The notes under the pieces were generated by a model. It made no database searches. It had not been told where the DNA came from and saw only the letters and a list, made by a program, of their open reading frames with translations. Below are positions 5,755 through 12,453 of a stretch of DNA of 12,662 nucleotides, one piece after another. The position numbers were made by a program, and so were the translations under genes. This stretch comes from an uncultured Eubacteriales bacterium. GTDB lineage: Bacteria; Bacillota; Clostridia; Christensenellales; Aristaeellaceae. How positions within the stretch are numbered: the stretch's first letter is position 1; each line of letters starts with the position of its first letter. The DNA lies in assembly GCA_900542395.1 (NCBI GenBank), contig UQNM01000057.1, positions 1 to 12,662 on the forward strand, in the 5' to 3' direction.

Positions 5755-6759
5755 ATGGCACAGATGTTTTACGCGCAGGATTGCAACCTCGAATATCTGA
5801 TGGGCAAAAAGATTGCCATCGTCGGCTACGGCTCGCAGGGACACGCGCACGCGCTCAACCTGCGCGATTCCGGCTGCGACGTGGTCGTCGCGCTGTATGA
5901 GGGCAGCAAGAGCTGGAAGAAGGCCGAGGCGGCCGGGCTGACCGTTATGACCACGGCCGAGGCCGCCAAGGTCGCCGATATGATCATGATCCTCATCAAC
6001 GACGAGAAGCAGGCGGCGATGTACCACAAGGACATCGAGCCGTATCTGCGCCCCGGCATGATCCTCGCGTTTGCGCACGGCTTCAACATCCACTTCGGCT
6101 GCATCAAGCCGCCGAAGGACATCGACGTGGTGATGATCGCGCCGAAGGGCCCGGGTCACACCGTCCGCAGCCAGTATCTGGAGGGCAAGGGCGTGCCCGA
6201 CCTCGTCGCCGTCTATCAGGACGCCTCCGGCAAGGCGCAGGATTACGCGCTGGCGTATGCGGCGGGCATCGGCGGCGCGCGCGCCGGTATCCTCAAGACG
6301 ACCTTCCGCGAGGAGACCGAAACCGACCTGTTCGGCGAGCAGTGCGTCCTCTGCGGCGGCGTGACCGCGCTGATGAAGGCGGGCTTTGACACGCTGGTGG
6401 AGGCGGGCTATCAGCCGGAAAACGCCTATTTCGAGTGCATCCACGAGATGAAGCTCATCGTCGATCTCATCTTCGCGCACGGCTTTGCGGGCATGCGCTA
6501 TTCCATCTCCAACACCGCCGAATACGGCGATTACGAGATCGGCCAGCGCCTGATCACCGAGGAGACCAAGAAGGAGATGAAGAAGGTGCTCACCGAGATT
6601 CAGGATGGCACCTTCGCCCGCAACTGGCTGCTCGAAAACCAGAGCGGCTGCGTCCACTTCCTCGCCAAGCGCCGCATCGAGGCGGGCAGCCAGCTTGAGG
6701 AAGTCGGCAAGGATCTGCGCGGCAAGATGAGCTGGGGCACGAAAGTGGAGGAGCTGTAA
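5755..6759 (+). CDS. ilvC: Ketol-acid reductoisomerase (class I)
   Basis: Converts acetolactate or acetohydroxybutyrate to the dihydroxy acid by Mg-dependent alkyl migration and NAD(P)H reduction. The 334 residues match the short class I form. The Rossmann motif is GYGSQGHAHALNL (24-36). Expected catalytic residues are His108 (AFAHGFNIHF), Asp191 and Glu195 (TDLFGEQ), Glu227 and Glu231 (FECIHEMKL) and Ser252 (YSISNTAEYG). The cofactor-selecting loop reads LYEGSKSW (47-54), with Tyr48 and Glu49 where NADPH enzymes often have Arg. AAGGAGG at 5739-5745 precedes the start. The 65-nt spacer from ilvN is A-rich and nearly free of T. The next gene begins 1 nt after the stop. Confidence 0.97.
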   Translation: MAQMFYAQDCNLEYLMGKKIAIVGYGSQGHAHALNLRDSGCDVVVALYEGSKSWKKAEAAGLTVMTTAEAAKVADMIMILINDEKQAAMYHKDIEPYLRPGMILAFAHGFNIHFGCIKPPKDIDVVMIAPKGPGHTVRSQYLEGKGVPDLVAVYQDASGKAQDYALAYAAGIGGARAGILKTTFREETETDLFGEQCVLCGGVTALMKAGFDTLVEAGYQPENAYFECIHEMKLIVDLIFAHGFAGMRYSISNTAEYGDYEIGQRLITEETKKEMKKVLTEIQDGTFARNWLLENQSGCVHFLAKRRIEAGSQLEEVGKDLRGKMSWGTKVEEL

Positions 6760-6760
6760 G

Positions 6761-8428
6761 ATGGCAGTCAGTGATCGCGTGAAAAGCGGCCCGGAGAAGG
6801 CGCCGCATCGTTCCCTTTGGAAGGCGCTCGGCCTGACCGACGAGGAGCTGAAGCTCCCGCTGATCGGCGTGGTCAGCGCGAAGTCGGAGTGCGTGCCGGG
6901 GCACAACCACCTGAACAACATCGCGCAGGCTGTCAAGGACGGCATCCGTCTGGCGGGCGGCGTGCCGGTCGAATTCCCGGCCATCGGCGTGTGCGACGGC
7001 ATCGCCATGGGGCATGTCGGCATGAAGTATTCCCTCGCCTCCCGCGAGCTGATTGCCGATAGCTGCGAGTCGATGGCGATTGCCCACGGCTTTGACGGCA
7101 TGGTGTTCATCCCGAACTGCGACAAGATCGTGCCCGGCATGCTGATGGCGGCGCGCCGCCTCAACCTGCCCGCCATGGTCATCTCCGGCGGCCCGATGAT
7201 GCCCGGCCGCATGCCCGGCGGCAGCGGCGACATGGATTTGAACTCCGTGTTCGAGGCGGTCGGCGCGTATAAGGCGGGCAAGATGGACGACGCGCAGCTC
7301 AACGCGGTGGAATCCGCCGCCTGTCCGGGCTGCGGAAGCTGCTCCGGCATGTTCACCGCGAACTCCATGAACTGCATCACCGAGGTCATCGGCATGGCGC
7401 TGCCGGGGAACGGCACGATTGCCGCCGTGGACGCGGCGCGCATCCGTCTGGCCAAAAAGACCGGTATGCGGGTCGTCGAGCTGGTTCGGGAGGGGCTGAC
7501 CCCGGAGAAGATCATGACCGAATCCGCGTTCCGCAACGCGCTCTGTCTGGATATGGCGCTGGGCTGCTCCACCAACACCGTGCTGCATCTGCCCGCCATC
7601 GCGCACGAGGCCGGGATCGACTTCGACCTCAACTGGGTCAACGAGGCGAGCGCCAAGGTGCCGAACCTGTGCCATCTCGCGCCGGCCGGCCATCACCACG
7701 TCATCGATCTGCATCTGGCGGGCGGCGTGATGGGCGTGCTCAGCGAGCTCAAGGGGCGCGGCCTGCTCGATGAAAACGCGCTGACCGTCTCCGGCATGAC
7801 GCTGGGCGAGGAGATCAGCCTGAGCAAAAACTACAACCATGAGGTCATCCGCCCGTTTGACGAGCCGTATTCCCCGACCGGCGGCCTGATGATCCTGCGC
7901 GGCAACCTCGCGCCGGACGGCGCGGTCGTCAAGCGCAGCGCCGTCGCCAAGGAGATGCTCGTTCACGAAGGCCCTGCCCGCGTGTTCAACAGCGAGGACG
8001 AGGCCATCGCCGCCATTTACGCCGGTCAGATCAAGCCGGGCGACGTGGTGGTCATCCGCTATGAAGGCCCGAAGGGCGGCCCGGGCATGCGCGAAATGCT
8101 CAGCCCGACCAGCGCCATCTGCGGCATGGGGCTTGACAAGGAAGTGGCGCTCATCACCGACGGCCGCTTCTCCGGCGCAACCCGCGGCGCGGCCATCGGC
8201 CATGTTTCGCCCGAGGGCGCGAGCGGCGGCATGATCGGCCTCATCGAGGAGGGCGACGTCATCGCCATCGACATCCCAAACGGCAAGCTCGAATTGAAGG
8301 TGGACGACGCGACGCTCGCCAAGCGCCGCGAGGCGTGGGTCTGCCCGCCGCCGAACGTCACCAAGGGCTATCTGGCGCGCTACGCGAAGCTGGTTTCCAG
8401 CGCGAACAAGGGCGCCGTCGTCGAATAA
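6761..8428 (+). CDS. ilvD: Dihydroxy-acid dehydratase
   Basis: Dehydrates 2,3-dihydroxy-isovalerate or -methylvalerate to the 2-oxo acid, the third common step of branched-chain synthesis, using an iron-sulfur cluster and Mg. It has 555 residues, normal length. Visible motifs: KAPHRSLWKALG near the N terminus, AIGVCDGIAMGH (74-85), PNCDKIVPGM (118-127), CPGCGSCSGMFTANSMNC (188-205) and, late in the protein, DGRFSGATRG. Where [2Fe-2S] family members have a PCN motif this one has PGH (46-48), so I infer the oxygen-sensitive [4Fe-4S] type. GGAGGAG at 6747-6753 lies inside the end of ilvC and gives 7-nt spacing; the genes are separated by 1 nt, so translation is probably coupled. It is the last gene of the operon. 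Confidence 0.96.
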   Translation: MAVSDRVKSGPEKAPHRSLWKALGLTDEELKLPLIGVVSAKSECVPGHNHLNNIAQAVKDGIRLAGGVPVEFPAIGVCDGIAMGHVGMKYSLASRELIADSCESMAIAHGFDGMVFIPNCDKIVPGMLMAARRLNLPAMVISGGPMMPGRMPGGSGDMDLNSVFEAVGAYKAGKMDDAQLNAVESAACPGCGSCSGMFTANSMNCITEVIGMALPGNGTIAAVDAARIRLAKKTGMRVVELVREGLTPEKIMTESAFRNALCLDMALGCSTNTVLHLPAIAHEAGIDFDLNWVNEASAKVPNLCHLAPAGHHHVIDLHLAGGVMGVLSELKGRGLLDENALTVSGMTLGEEISLSKNYNHEVIRPFDEPYSPTGGLMILRGNLAPDGAVVKRSAVAKEMLVHEGPARVFNSEDEAIAAIYAGQIKPGDVVVIRYEGPKGGPGMREMLSPTSAICGMGLDKEVALITDGRFSGATRGAAIGHVSPEGASGGMIGLIEEGDVIAIDIPNGKLELKVDDATLAKRREAWVCPPPNVTKGYLARYAKLVSSANKGAVVE

Positions 8429-8460
8429 ACCGTTTTTCAAACACAATAATCAGCAGATCG

Positions 8461-8510
8461 GGCCGCTTCGCTCGCCGGAAGGAGAGGAGGCGGCCTCTTT
8501 CTTTTCTTTC
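8461..8510 (+). terminator. Terminator of the ilv operon
   Basis: A 9-bp stem, GGCCGCTTC (8461-8469) with GAGGCGGCC (8487-8495, one wobble), is followed by a long T-rich pyrimidine tract. It begins 32 nt after the ilvD stop. Confidence 0.8.
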
Positions 8511-8515
8511 TTTCC

Positions 8516-8544
8516 CGTTCCTGCCCTTTTTTGAGGCCGGAACG
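8516..8544. repeat. Intergenic hairpin
   Basis: An inverted repeat, CGTTCC/GGAACG continued by GCC/GGC with one mismatched pair, lies downstream of the ilv terminator. It has no T-tract of its own. The same CGTTCC/GGAACG arms occur in the tRNA-Arg leader (1649-1668), possibly by chance. Confidence 0.4.
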
Positions 8545-8606
8545 CGGTGAAAGCGAAAAAGAAAGATTGAGCGCCGACAGAACCCCGCCCGACGCGCTTT
8601 TGACGC

Positions 8607-8635
8607 TTGCCCTTTTTTCGGGTTCATGGTATACT
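8607..8635 (+). promoter_or_regulatory. Promoter of the mrnC-thyX-rlmB-yacP-sigH operon
   Basis: TTGCCC (8607-8612), a 17-nt spacer and TATACT (8630-8635), with a TGG extension before the -10. The -10 sits inside a perfect 13-nt palindrome, GGTATACTATACC (8628-8640). Transcription would start near 8642, about 50 nt before mrnC. Confidence 0.65.
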
Positions 8636-8692
8636 ATACCCTGAAAAAATGGCGGAGTGCGCCGTTTGTGAAACGATAAAGGAAGTGCCCTT

Positions 8693-9139
8693 TTGCAAGG
8701 CGAAGAAATCAGGGCGGCGCAGGCCGCGTTTTTCCTCCCGGACCCGAGGGAGTTGAACCCGCTCCAACTGGCTTACGTCGGCGACACGCTGCACGATCTG
8801 TACGTCCGCAGCCTGCTGGTTTCCAGAAAGATGAGCGTCGGGTCGATGCACAAACAGGCGGTGCGGATGGTCAGCGCGGCGGCGCAGGCGGCGATGCTGG
8901 CGGCGATTGAGGGCGAGCTGACCGAGCAGGAGGCCGACGTCACGCGGCGCGGCCGCAACGCGCAGGCCAAGCACGCCGCGCCGAAACACGCCGATCCGGC
9001 GGATTATGCGCACGCCACGGGGCTGGAGGCGCTCTGGGGCTATCTCTACGTGACCAACCAGACCCAACGGCTCGACGAGCTGATTACCCTTGCGATTGCA
9101 CGCACGGAGGAAATATGGCACAGGCAAAACTCAAAGTAA
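8693..9139 (+). CDS. mrnC: Mini-ribonuclease III (23S rRNA maturation)
   Basis: A dimeric RNase III-like enzyme without the double-stranded-RNA-binding domain; in Bacillus it trims the ends of 23S rRNA precursor. The 148 residues fit the family. The signature is NPLQLAYVGDTLHDLYVR (22-39) with catalytic Asp31, then RRGRNA (85-90), PKHADPADY (97-105) and ATGLEALWGYLYV (108-120) with catalytic Glu112. The start is TTG, placed by AAAGGAAG at 8678-8685 (7-nt spacing); the next in-frame ATG is inside the conserved core. The 3' end overlaps thyX by 25 nt. In many Bacillota this gene follows cysS; here it is first in its operon, after the ilv terminator. Confidence 0.92.
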   Translation: MQGEEIRAAQAAFFLPDPRELNPLQLAYVGDTLHDLYVRSLLVSRKMSVGSMHKQAVRMVSAAAQAAMLAAIEGELTEQEADVTRRGRNAQAKHAAPKHADPADYAHATGLEALWGYLYVTNQTQRLDELITLAIARTEEIWHRQNSK

Positions 9140-9837
9140 TTCTGCTGCGCGCCACGCCCGACCCGGATGAACTTGTCGCGCTGGGCGCGCGGCTTTGTTA
9201 TGCCAGAGCGGATCTGGACGCTTTGCAGCAGAAGGTGGAGAGCGGCGACCAGCGCGGCTTTGTGGAGCGCGTGATGCAGCGCGGCCACCTCTCCGTGACC
9301 GAACACGCGAGCTTCACCTTCGCGGTGGAGGGCGTGAGCCGCGCGCTGCTGGCGCAGCTGACGCGGCACAGAATCGCGTCGTTCTCCGTGCAGAGCCAGC
9401 GCTATGTCTCCATGGCCGACGGCTTTGACTACGTGATTCCCCCGGCCATCGAGGCGCTGGGCGAGGACGAGCGGCAGGAATTCATCCGCGAGATGGAGAC
9501 CATGCACACATGGTATTGCCACTGGCAGGAAAAGCTGGGCGGGGCGAAGGAGAGCGCGAACGAGGACGCGCGCTTCGTGCTGCCCAACGCTGCCGCGACG
9601 CGCCTGGTGATGACGATGAACGCGCGGGAGCTGATGCACTTTTTCTCGCTGCGCTGCTGCAACCGCGCGCAATGGGAGATTCGCGAAATGGCGTGGCAGA
9701 TGCTCGCCCTGTGCAAGCAGGCCGCGCCCGCGCTGTTTGAACACGCGGGGCCCGCGTGCGTATCCGGCGCGTGTCCGGAGGGCAAAAACACCTGCGGAAA
9801 AGCCGCCGAAGTGCGCGAAAAAGCAGGCAATTTATAA
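9115..9837 (+). CDS. thyX: FAD-dependent thymidylate synthase
   Basis: Makes dTMP from dUMP with methylene-tetrahydrofolate and reduced FAD, unrelated to ThyA. The family signature RHRxxSxxxxSxR appears as RHRIASFSVQSQR (84-96). Further support comes from HLSVTEHASFTF (58-69) and RELMHFFSLRCCNRAQWEIR in the C-terminal half. The 240-residue product ends in a cysteine-bearing tail (CVSGACPEGKNTCGK), which I recall from clostridial ThyX. GGAGG at 9106-9110 precedes the ATG by 4 nt and lies inside mrnC; the genes overlap by 25 nt in different frames. No terminator separates it from rlmB, 48 nt downstream. Confidence 0.95.
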   Translation: MAQAKLKVILLRATPDPDELVALGARLCYARADLDALQQKVESGDQRGFVERVMQRGHLSVTEHASFTFAVEGVSRALLAQLTRHRIASFSVQSQRYVSMADGFDYVIPPAIEALGEDERQEFIREMETMHTWYCHWQEKLGGAKESANEDARFVLPNAAATRLVMTMNARELMHFFSLRCCNRAQWEIREMAWQMLALCKQAAPALFEHAGPACVSGACPEGKNTCGKAAEVREKAGNL

Positions 9838-9885
9838 AAATTTGACCGAGACAGACCACCCGCTCGAATGAGAAAGGAAACCATT

Positions 9886-11157
9886 ATGGCATACTACGAT
9901 CAGTTTACGAAAAAGCCCCGCAGCCCGCGCGACGACTGGCGCGACGATGAGGAGACCCTGCGCCCGGAGCGCGACGGCGAGCAGAACCGCCGCCCGTATG
10001 GCGAGCGCCCGAACAATGGAGAGCGCCGCGCGTATGGCGAGCGCTCGAACAACGGAGAGCGCCGCGCGTATGGCGAGCGTCCGAACAACGGGGAGCGCCG
10101 CGGGTATGGCGAGCGCCCGAACAACGGAGAGCGCCGCGGGTATGGTGAGCGCCCGAATAACGGAGAGCGCCGCGCGTATGGCGAGCGCCCGAACAACGGG
10201 GAGCGCCGCGCGTATGGCGAGCGCCCGAACAACGGAGAGCGCCGCGGGTATGGCGAGCGCCCGAACAACGGAGAGCGCCGCCCGTATGGCGAGCGCCCGA
10301 ACAACGGCGAACGCCGTCCGTATGGGGATCGCCCGAACAACGGAGAGCGCCGCCCGTATGGCGAGCGCCCGAATAACGGGGAGCGCCGCCCGTATGGCGA
10401 GCGCCCGATGACGCCGCCCGCCCCGCAGGAGGAAGAGATGAGCAACCTGCTCGTCGGCCGCAACCCCATTCGCGAGGCGCTGAAGGCGGGGCGCGACATG
10501 GAGAAGCTGCTGGTCGCGAAGGGAGAGCTCATCGGCTCCGCCCGCGAAATCGTCGCGATGGCGCGCGAGCAGAAGGTCATCGTGCAGGAAGTGGACAGGG
10601 CGCATCTGGACGCGATGGCGCCCGGCCATCAGGGGCTGATCGCCGTCGTTTCCGCGTATGCGTATCAGACGGTGGACGACATGCTGGCGCTGGCCAAGGC
10701 GCGCGGCGAAGCGCCGTTCCTCGTCATCCTCGACGGCGTGACCGACCCGCATAACCTCGGCGCGATCATCCGCAGCGCGGAGTGCGCGGGCGCGCACGGC
10801 GTGATTATCCCGGAGCGCCGCGCGGTGGGGCTGACCCCGGCGGCCGTCAAGGCGAGCGCGGGCGCGGTGGAATATCTGCCGGTCGCGCGCGAGGTGAACC
10901 TGACCCGCACGATCGAGCGCCTCAAAAAAGAGGGAATCTGGATCTACGGCACGGCGATGAACGGCGAGGATTACCGCAAGGTCGATTTCTCCGGCCCGAA
11001 GGCGCTGGTCATCGGTTCGGAGGGCGAGGGCATGAGCCGGCTGGTCGGCGAGAGCTGCGACAAGGTGGTTACCCTGCCGATGAAGGGCAAGATCGAATCC
11101 CTCAACGCGTCCGTGGCGGCGGGCATCCTGCTTTACGCCATGATGGACGCGAAGTGA
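9886..11157 (+). CDS. rlmB: 23S rRNA 2'-O-ribose methyltransferase RlmB with repeat-rich N-terminal extension
   Basis: A SpoU/TrmH-family (SPOUT knot) enzyme; the family member RlmB methylates G2251 of 23S rRNA using SAM. The C-terminal 239 residues (185-423) form a complete ordinary enzyme: substrate-binding start MSNLLVGRNPIREAL, motif 1 DPHNLGAIIRSAE (287-299, catalytic Arg296), motif 2 IGSEGEGM (376-383) and motif 3 MKGKIESLNASVA (399-411). Before it lies a charged 34-residue leader and then residues 35-174, a tandem array of RRxYGERPNNGE units that must be disordered and is rich in Arg, Gly, Asn and Tyr. I start at ATG 9886 because AAAGGAAA precedes it; ATG 9868 lacks a site. An internal ATG at 10438 with AGGAGG would give the core alone. 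Related SPOUT enzymes modify tRNA, but motifs and neighbours favour RlmB. Confidence 0.92.
   Translation: MAYYDQFTKKPRSPRDDWRDDEETLRPERDGEQNRRPYGERPNNGERRAYGERSNNGERRAYGERPNNGERRGYGERPNNGERRGYGERPNNGERRAYGERPNNGERRAYGERPNNGERRGYGERPNNGERRPYGERPNNGERRPYGDRPNNGERRPYGERPNNGERRPYGERPMTPPAPQEEEMSNLLVGRNPIREALKAGRDMEKLLVAKGELIGSAREIVAMAREQKVIVQEVDRAHLDAMAPGHQGLIAVVSAYAYQTVDDMLALAKARGEAPFLVILDGVTDPHNLGAIIRSAECAGAHGVIIPERRAVGLTPAAVKASAGAVEYLPVAREVNLTRTIERLKKEGIWIYGTAMNGEDYRKVDFSGPKALVIGSEGEGMSRLVGESCDKVVTLPMKGKIESLNASVAAGILLYAMMDAK
9988..10407 (+). repeat. 36-bp in-frame tandem repeat in rlmB (11.7 copies)
   Basis: Eleven complete units and a 24-nt partial unit, head to tail without spacers. Each encodes RR[P/A/G]YG[E/D]R[P/S]NNGE. 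The third residue runs P-A-A-G-G-A-A-G-P-P-P-P, so A-A-G occurs twice, suggesting block duplication. Units differ at only a few bases (CCG/GCG/GGG, AAC/AAT, GGA/GGG), which suggests recent expansion or homogenisation. The length is a multiple of three, so copy-number change would keep the reading frame. Confidence 0.97.
10427..10440 (+). promoter_or_regulatory. Internal ribosome binding site and ATG for the short RlmB form
   Basis: AGGAGG (10427-10432) lies 5 nt before ATG 10438, in frame with rlmB and exactly at the start of the conserved enzyme domain. It is a stronger site than the one in front of the long form. Its use is inferred; the same bases also encode QEEE in the long form. Confidence 0.55.
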
Positions 11158-11158
11158 G

Positions 11159-11668
11159 ATGAAGCCCCTGCTGCTGGTGGACGGCTACAACGTCATCGGC
11201 GCGTGGAGCGTGCCGCGCGAGGAGCACCTGAGCATTGAGCAGGCCAGAGAGCGGCTCGTCCACCTGATTGCCGATTACGCGGGCTATTCCGGCGAAGAGG
11301 TGATCGTCGTTTTTGACGGCCACTATACCGACCGCCCAACGCGCTCGCGCACGATGATGCACGGCGTGGAGGTCGTCTTCACCAAGCACGCCGAAAGCGC
11401 GGATAACTACATTGAGGCGGCCTGCGACGCCGCGCCGAAATGGCGGCGGGTTCGCGTGGCGACCAGCGACGCGGTCGAACAGACGGTGACGCTCGGGCGC
11501 GGCGCGGAGCGCATCTCCTCAAGGGAGTTTTTGATCGAAATTACGCAGACCCGACAGACCGGACGGGTGCGCATGCGGGAGGAAAAGGTATCCCGCGGCG
11601 ACATCTTTTCCCGGCTGCCGCCCCATCAGCGCGAAATCTTTGAGCGGATGCGCCGGGGCGAGGAATGA
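11159..11668 (+). CDS. yacP: YacP/Rae1-family NYN-domain endoribonuclease
   Basis: Resembles Bacillus YacP (Rae1), an endonuclease that cuts mRNA in the ribosomal A site in a translation-dependent manner. The 169-residue NYN (PIN-like) domain shows the acidic active-site pattern: LLLVDGYNVIGAW (Asp8, Asn11), VVFDGHYTD (Asp53), ESADNYIE (Asp82) and VATSDAVEQ (Asp104). The C-terminal 35 residues are basic and helical in character. It starts 1 nt after the rlmB stop with only a weak ribosome binding site, so translation probably depends on rlmB. It sits between rlmB and sigH as in many Bacillota, which supports the assignment; the target mRNAs cannot be inferred. Confidence 0.9.
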   Translation: MKPLLLVDGYNVIGAWSVPREEHLSIEQARERLVHLIADYAGYSGEEVIVVFDGHYTDRPTRSRTMMHGVEVVFTKHAESADNYIEAACDAAPKWRRVRVATSDAVEQTVTLGRGAERISSREFLIEITQTRQTGRVRMREEKVSRGDIFSRLPPHQREIFERMRRGEE

Positions 11669-11682
11669 GCAGGGAGGAAGCC

Positions 11683-12303
11683 ATGCACCACGACTTTGAC
11701 GGCATGACCGATGAGGAAATCGCCCTGCTCGCGCAGCAGGGAGACGCGGACGCGTCGGAATATCTGCTTAACAAGTACAAGAACTTCGTCCGATCCAAGG
11801 CGCGATCCTACTTTCTGGTCGGCGCGGATCACGAGGACATCGTGCAGGAGGGCATGATCGGCCTGTTCAAGGCGTTCCGCGATTTCAGGCCGGACAAGCT
11901 CGCCTCCTTCCATGCCTTTGCCGAAATCTGCGTCACCCGCCAGATCATCACCGCCATCAAGACCGCGACGAGACAAAAGCACATCCCGCTCAATTCCTAC
12001 GTGTCGCTCAACAAGCCGATTTACGAGGAGGAGAGCGACCGAACGCTGATGGACGTCATCACCGAAGGGCGCAGCGCCGACCCGGAGGAGCTGCTCATCG
12101 GGCGGGAGAGCTACGTGAGCATCGAGAGCCGCATCGACGAGGCGCTTTCGCCTCTGGAGCGCCGGGTTTTGGCGGCGTATCTGGACGGAAAGAGCTATCA
12201 GGAGATCGCGCAGATGCTCGACCGCCACGTCAAGAGTATCGACAACGCGCTCCAGCGGGTCAAGCACAAGCTCGAAAAGCTGATGGCCGAGCGCGGAAAC
12301 TGA
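11683..12303 (+). CDS. sigH: RNA polymerase sigma factor SigH (sigma-30 family)
   Basis: A group of sigma factors that drives transition-state, competence and early sporulation genes in Bacillus and relatives. Counting from this start (206 residues), region 2 covers about 25-95, with core-binding and -10 recognition sequence GADHEDIVQEGMIGLFKA (47-64) and the highly conserved stretch TRQIITAIKTATRQKHIPLN (85-104). Region 4 covers about 150-200 with a helix-turn-helix around SYQEIAQMLDRHVKSIDNAL (171-190). ATG 11683 is chosen for AGGGAGG at 11671-11677; ATG 11665, overlapping the yacP stop as ATGA, would add six residues but lacks a good site. It is the last gene of the operon. Confidence 0.94.
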   Translation: MHHDFDGMTDEEIALLAQQGDADASEYLLNKYKNFVRSKARSYFLVGADHEDIVQEGMIGLFKAFRDFRPDKLASFHAFAEICVTRQIITAIKTATRQKHIPLNSYVSLNKPIYEEESDRTLMDVITEGRSADPEELLIGRESYVSIESRIDEALSPLERRVLAAYLDGKSYQEIAQMLDRHVKSIDNALQRVKHKLEKLMAERGN

Positions 12304-12360
12304 CGCGCATACGGGCTGAAAACCGGGACGTCCCTTCTTTCAAACGGGAAAAACGGCTGA

Positions 12361-12390
12361 CCCTGCAAAACTCGAGAGGTTTTTGCAGGG
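12361..12390. repeat. Perfect 10-bp hairpin between sigH and tRNA-Gly
   Basis: CCCTGCAAAA (12361-12370) pairs with TTTTGCAGGG (12381-12390) around a 10-nt loop. It is followed by A5, not T, so it is not a standard intrinsic terminator in either direction, though it is the strongest structure near the sigH 3' end. No better terminator is seen between sigH and the next promoter. Confidence 0.55.
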
Positions 12391-12407
12391 AAAAATGCGC
12401 CGAGATA

Positions 12408-12436
12408 TTGACATTTTCTCCGGATTTGGATAGAAT
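12408..12436 (+). promoter_or_regulatory. Sigma-A promoter of tRNA-Gly(CCC)
   Basis: TTGACA (12408-12413), a 17-nt spacer and TAGAAT (12431-12436). Transcription would start near 12443, about 24 nt before the tRNA, and could read on into tuf because no terminator follows the tRNA. Confidence 0.87.
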
Positions 12437-12453
12437 ATGGATGAGTAAACCGG

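Noticed and set aside
5686..8446. Long minus-strand open frames (656 and 618 codons) opposite ilvC/ilvD
   Set aside because: Same reason: ilvC and ilvD are unmistakable on the plus strand, and the antisense products are low-complexity without ribosome binding sites.
9842..9870. TTGACC as a -35 for an rlmB-specific promoter
   Set aside because: At 17-nt spacing the -10 would be CGAATG, too poor to call.
9988..10407. Possible CRISPR array because the unit is 36 bp
   Set aside because: Units are contiguous without spacers, are in frame with rlmB and there are no cas genes.
9947..10411. Plus-strand alternative frame through the repeat encoding MASARTTESAAR-type units
   Set aside because: Periodic ATGs come from the repeat itself; the frame stops before the RlmB core and resembles nothing known.
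9832..10797. Minus-strand repeat protein (RALAIRAALSVV-type units) opposite rlmB
   Set aside because: The 36-bp repeat contains no stop in several frames, so every frame shows a periodic product; only the plus frame continues into a known enzyme.
12325..12350. GGGACGTCCC followed by TTCTTT as a sigH terminator
   Set aside because: The self-complementary site leaves only a 3-bp stem if a loop is allowed, too weak to support.
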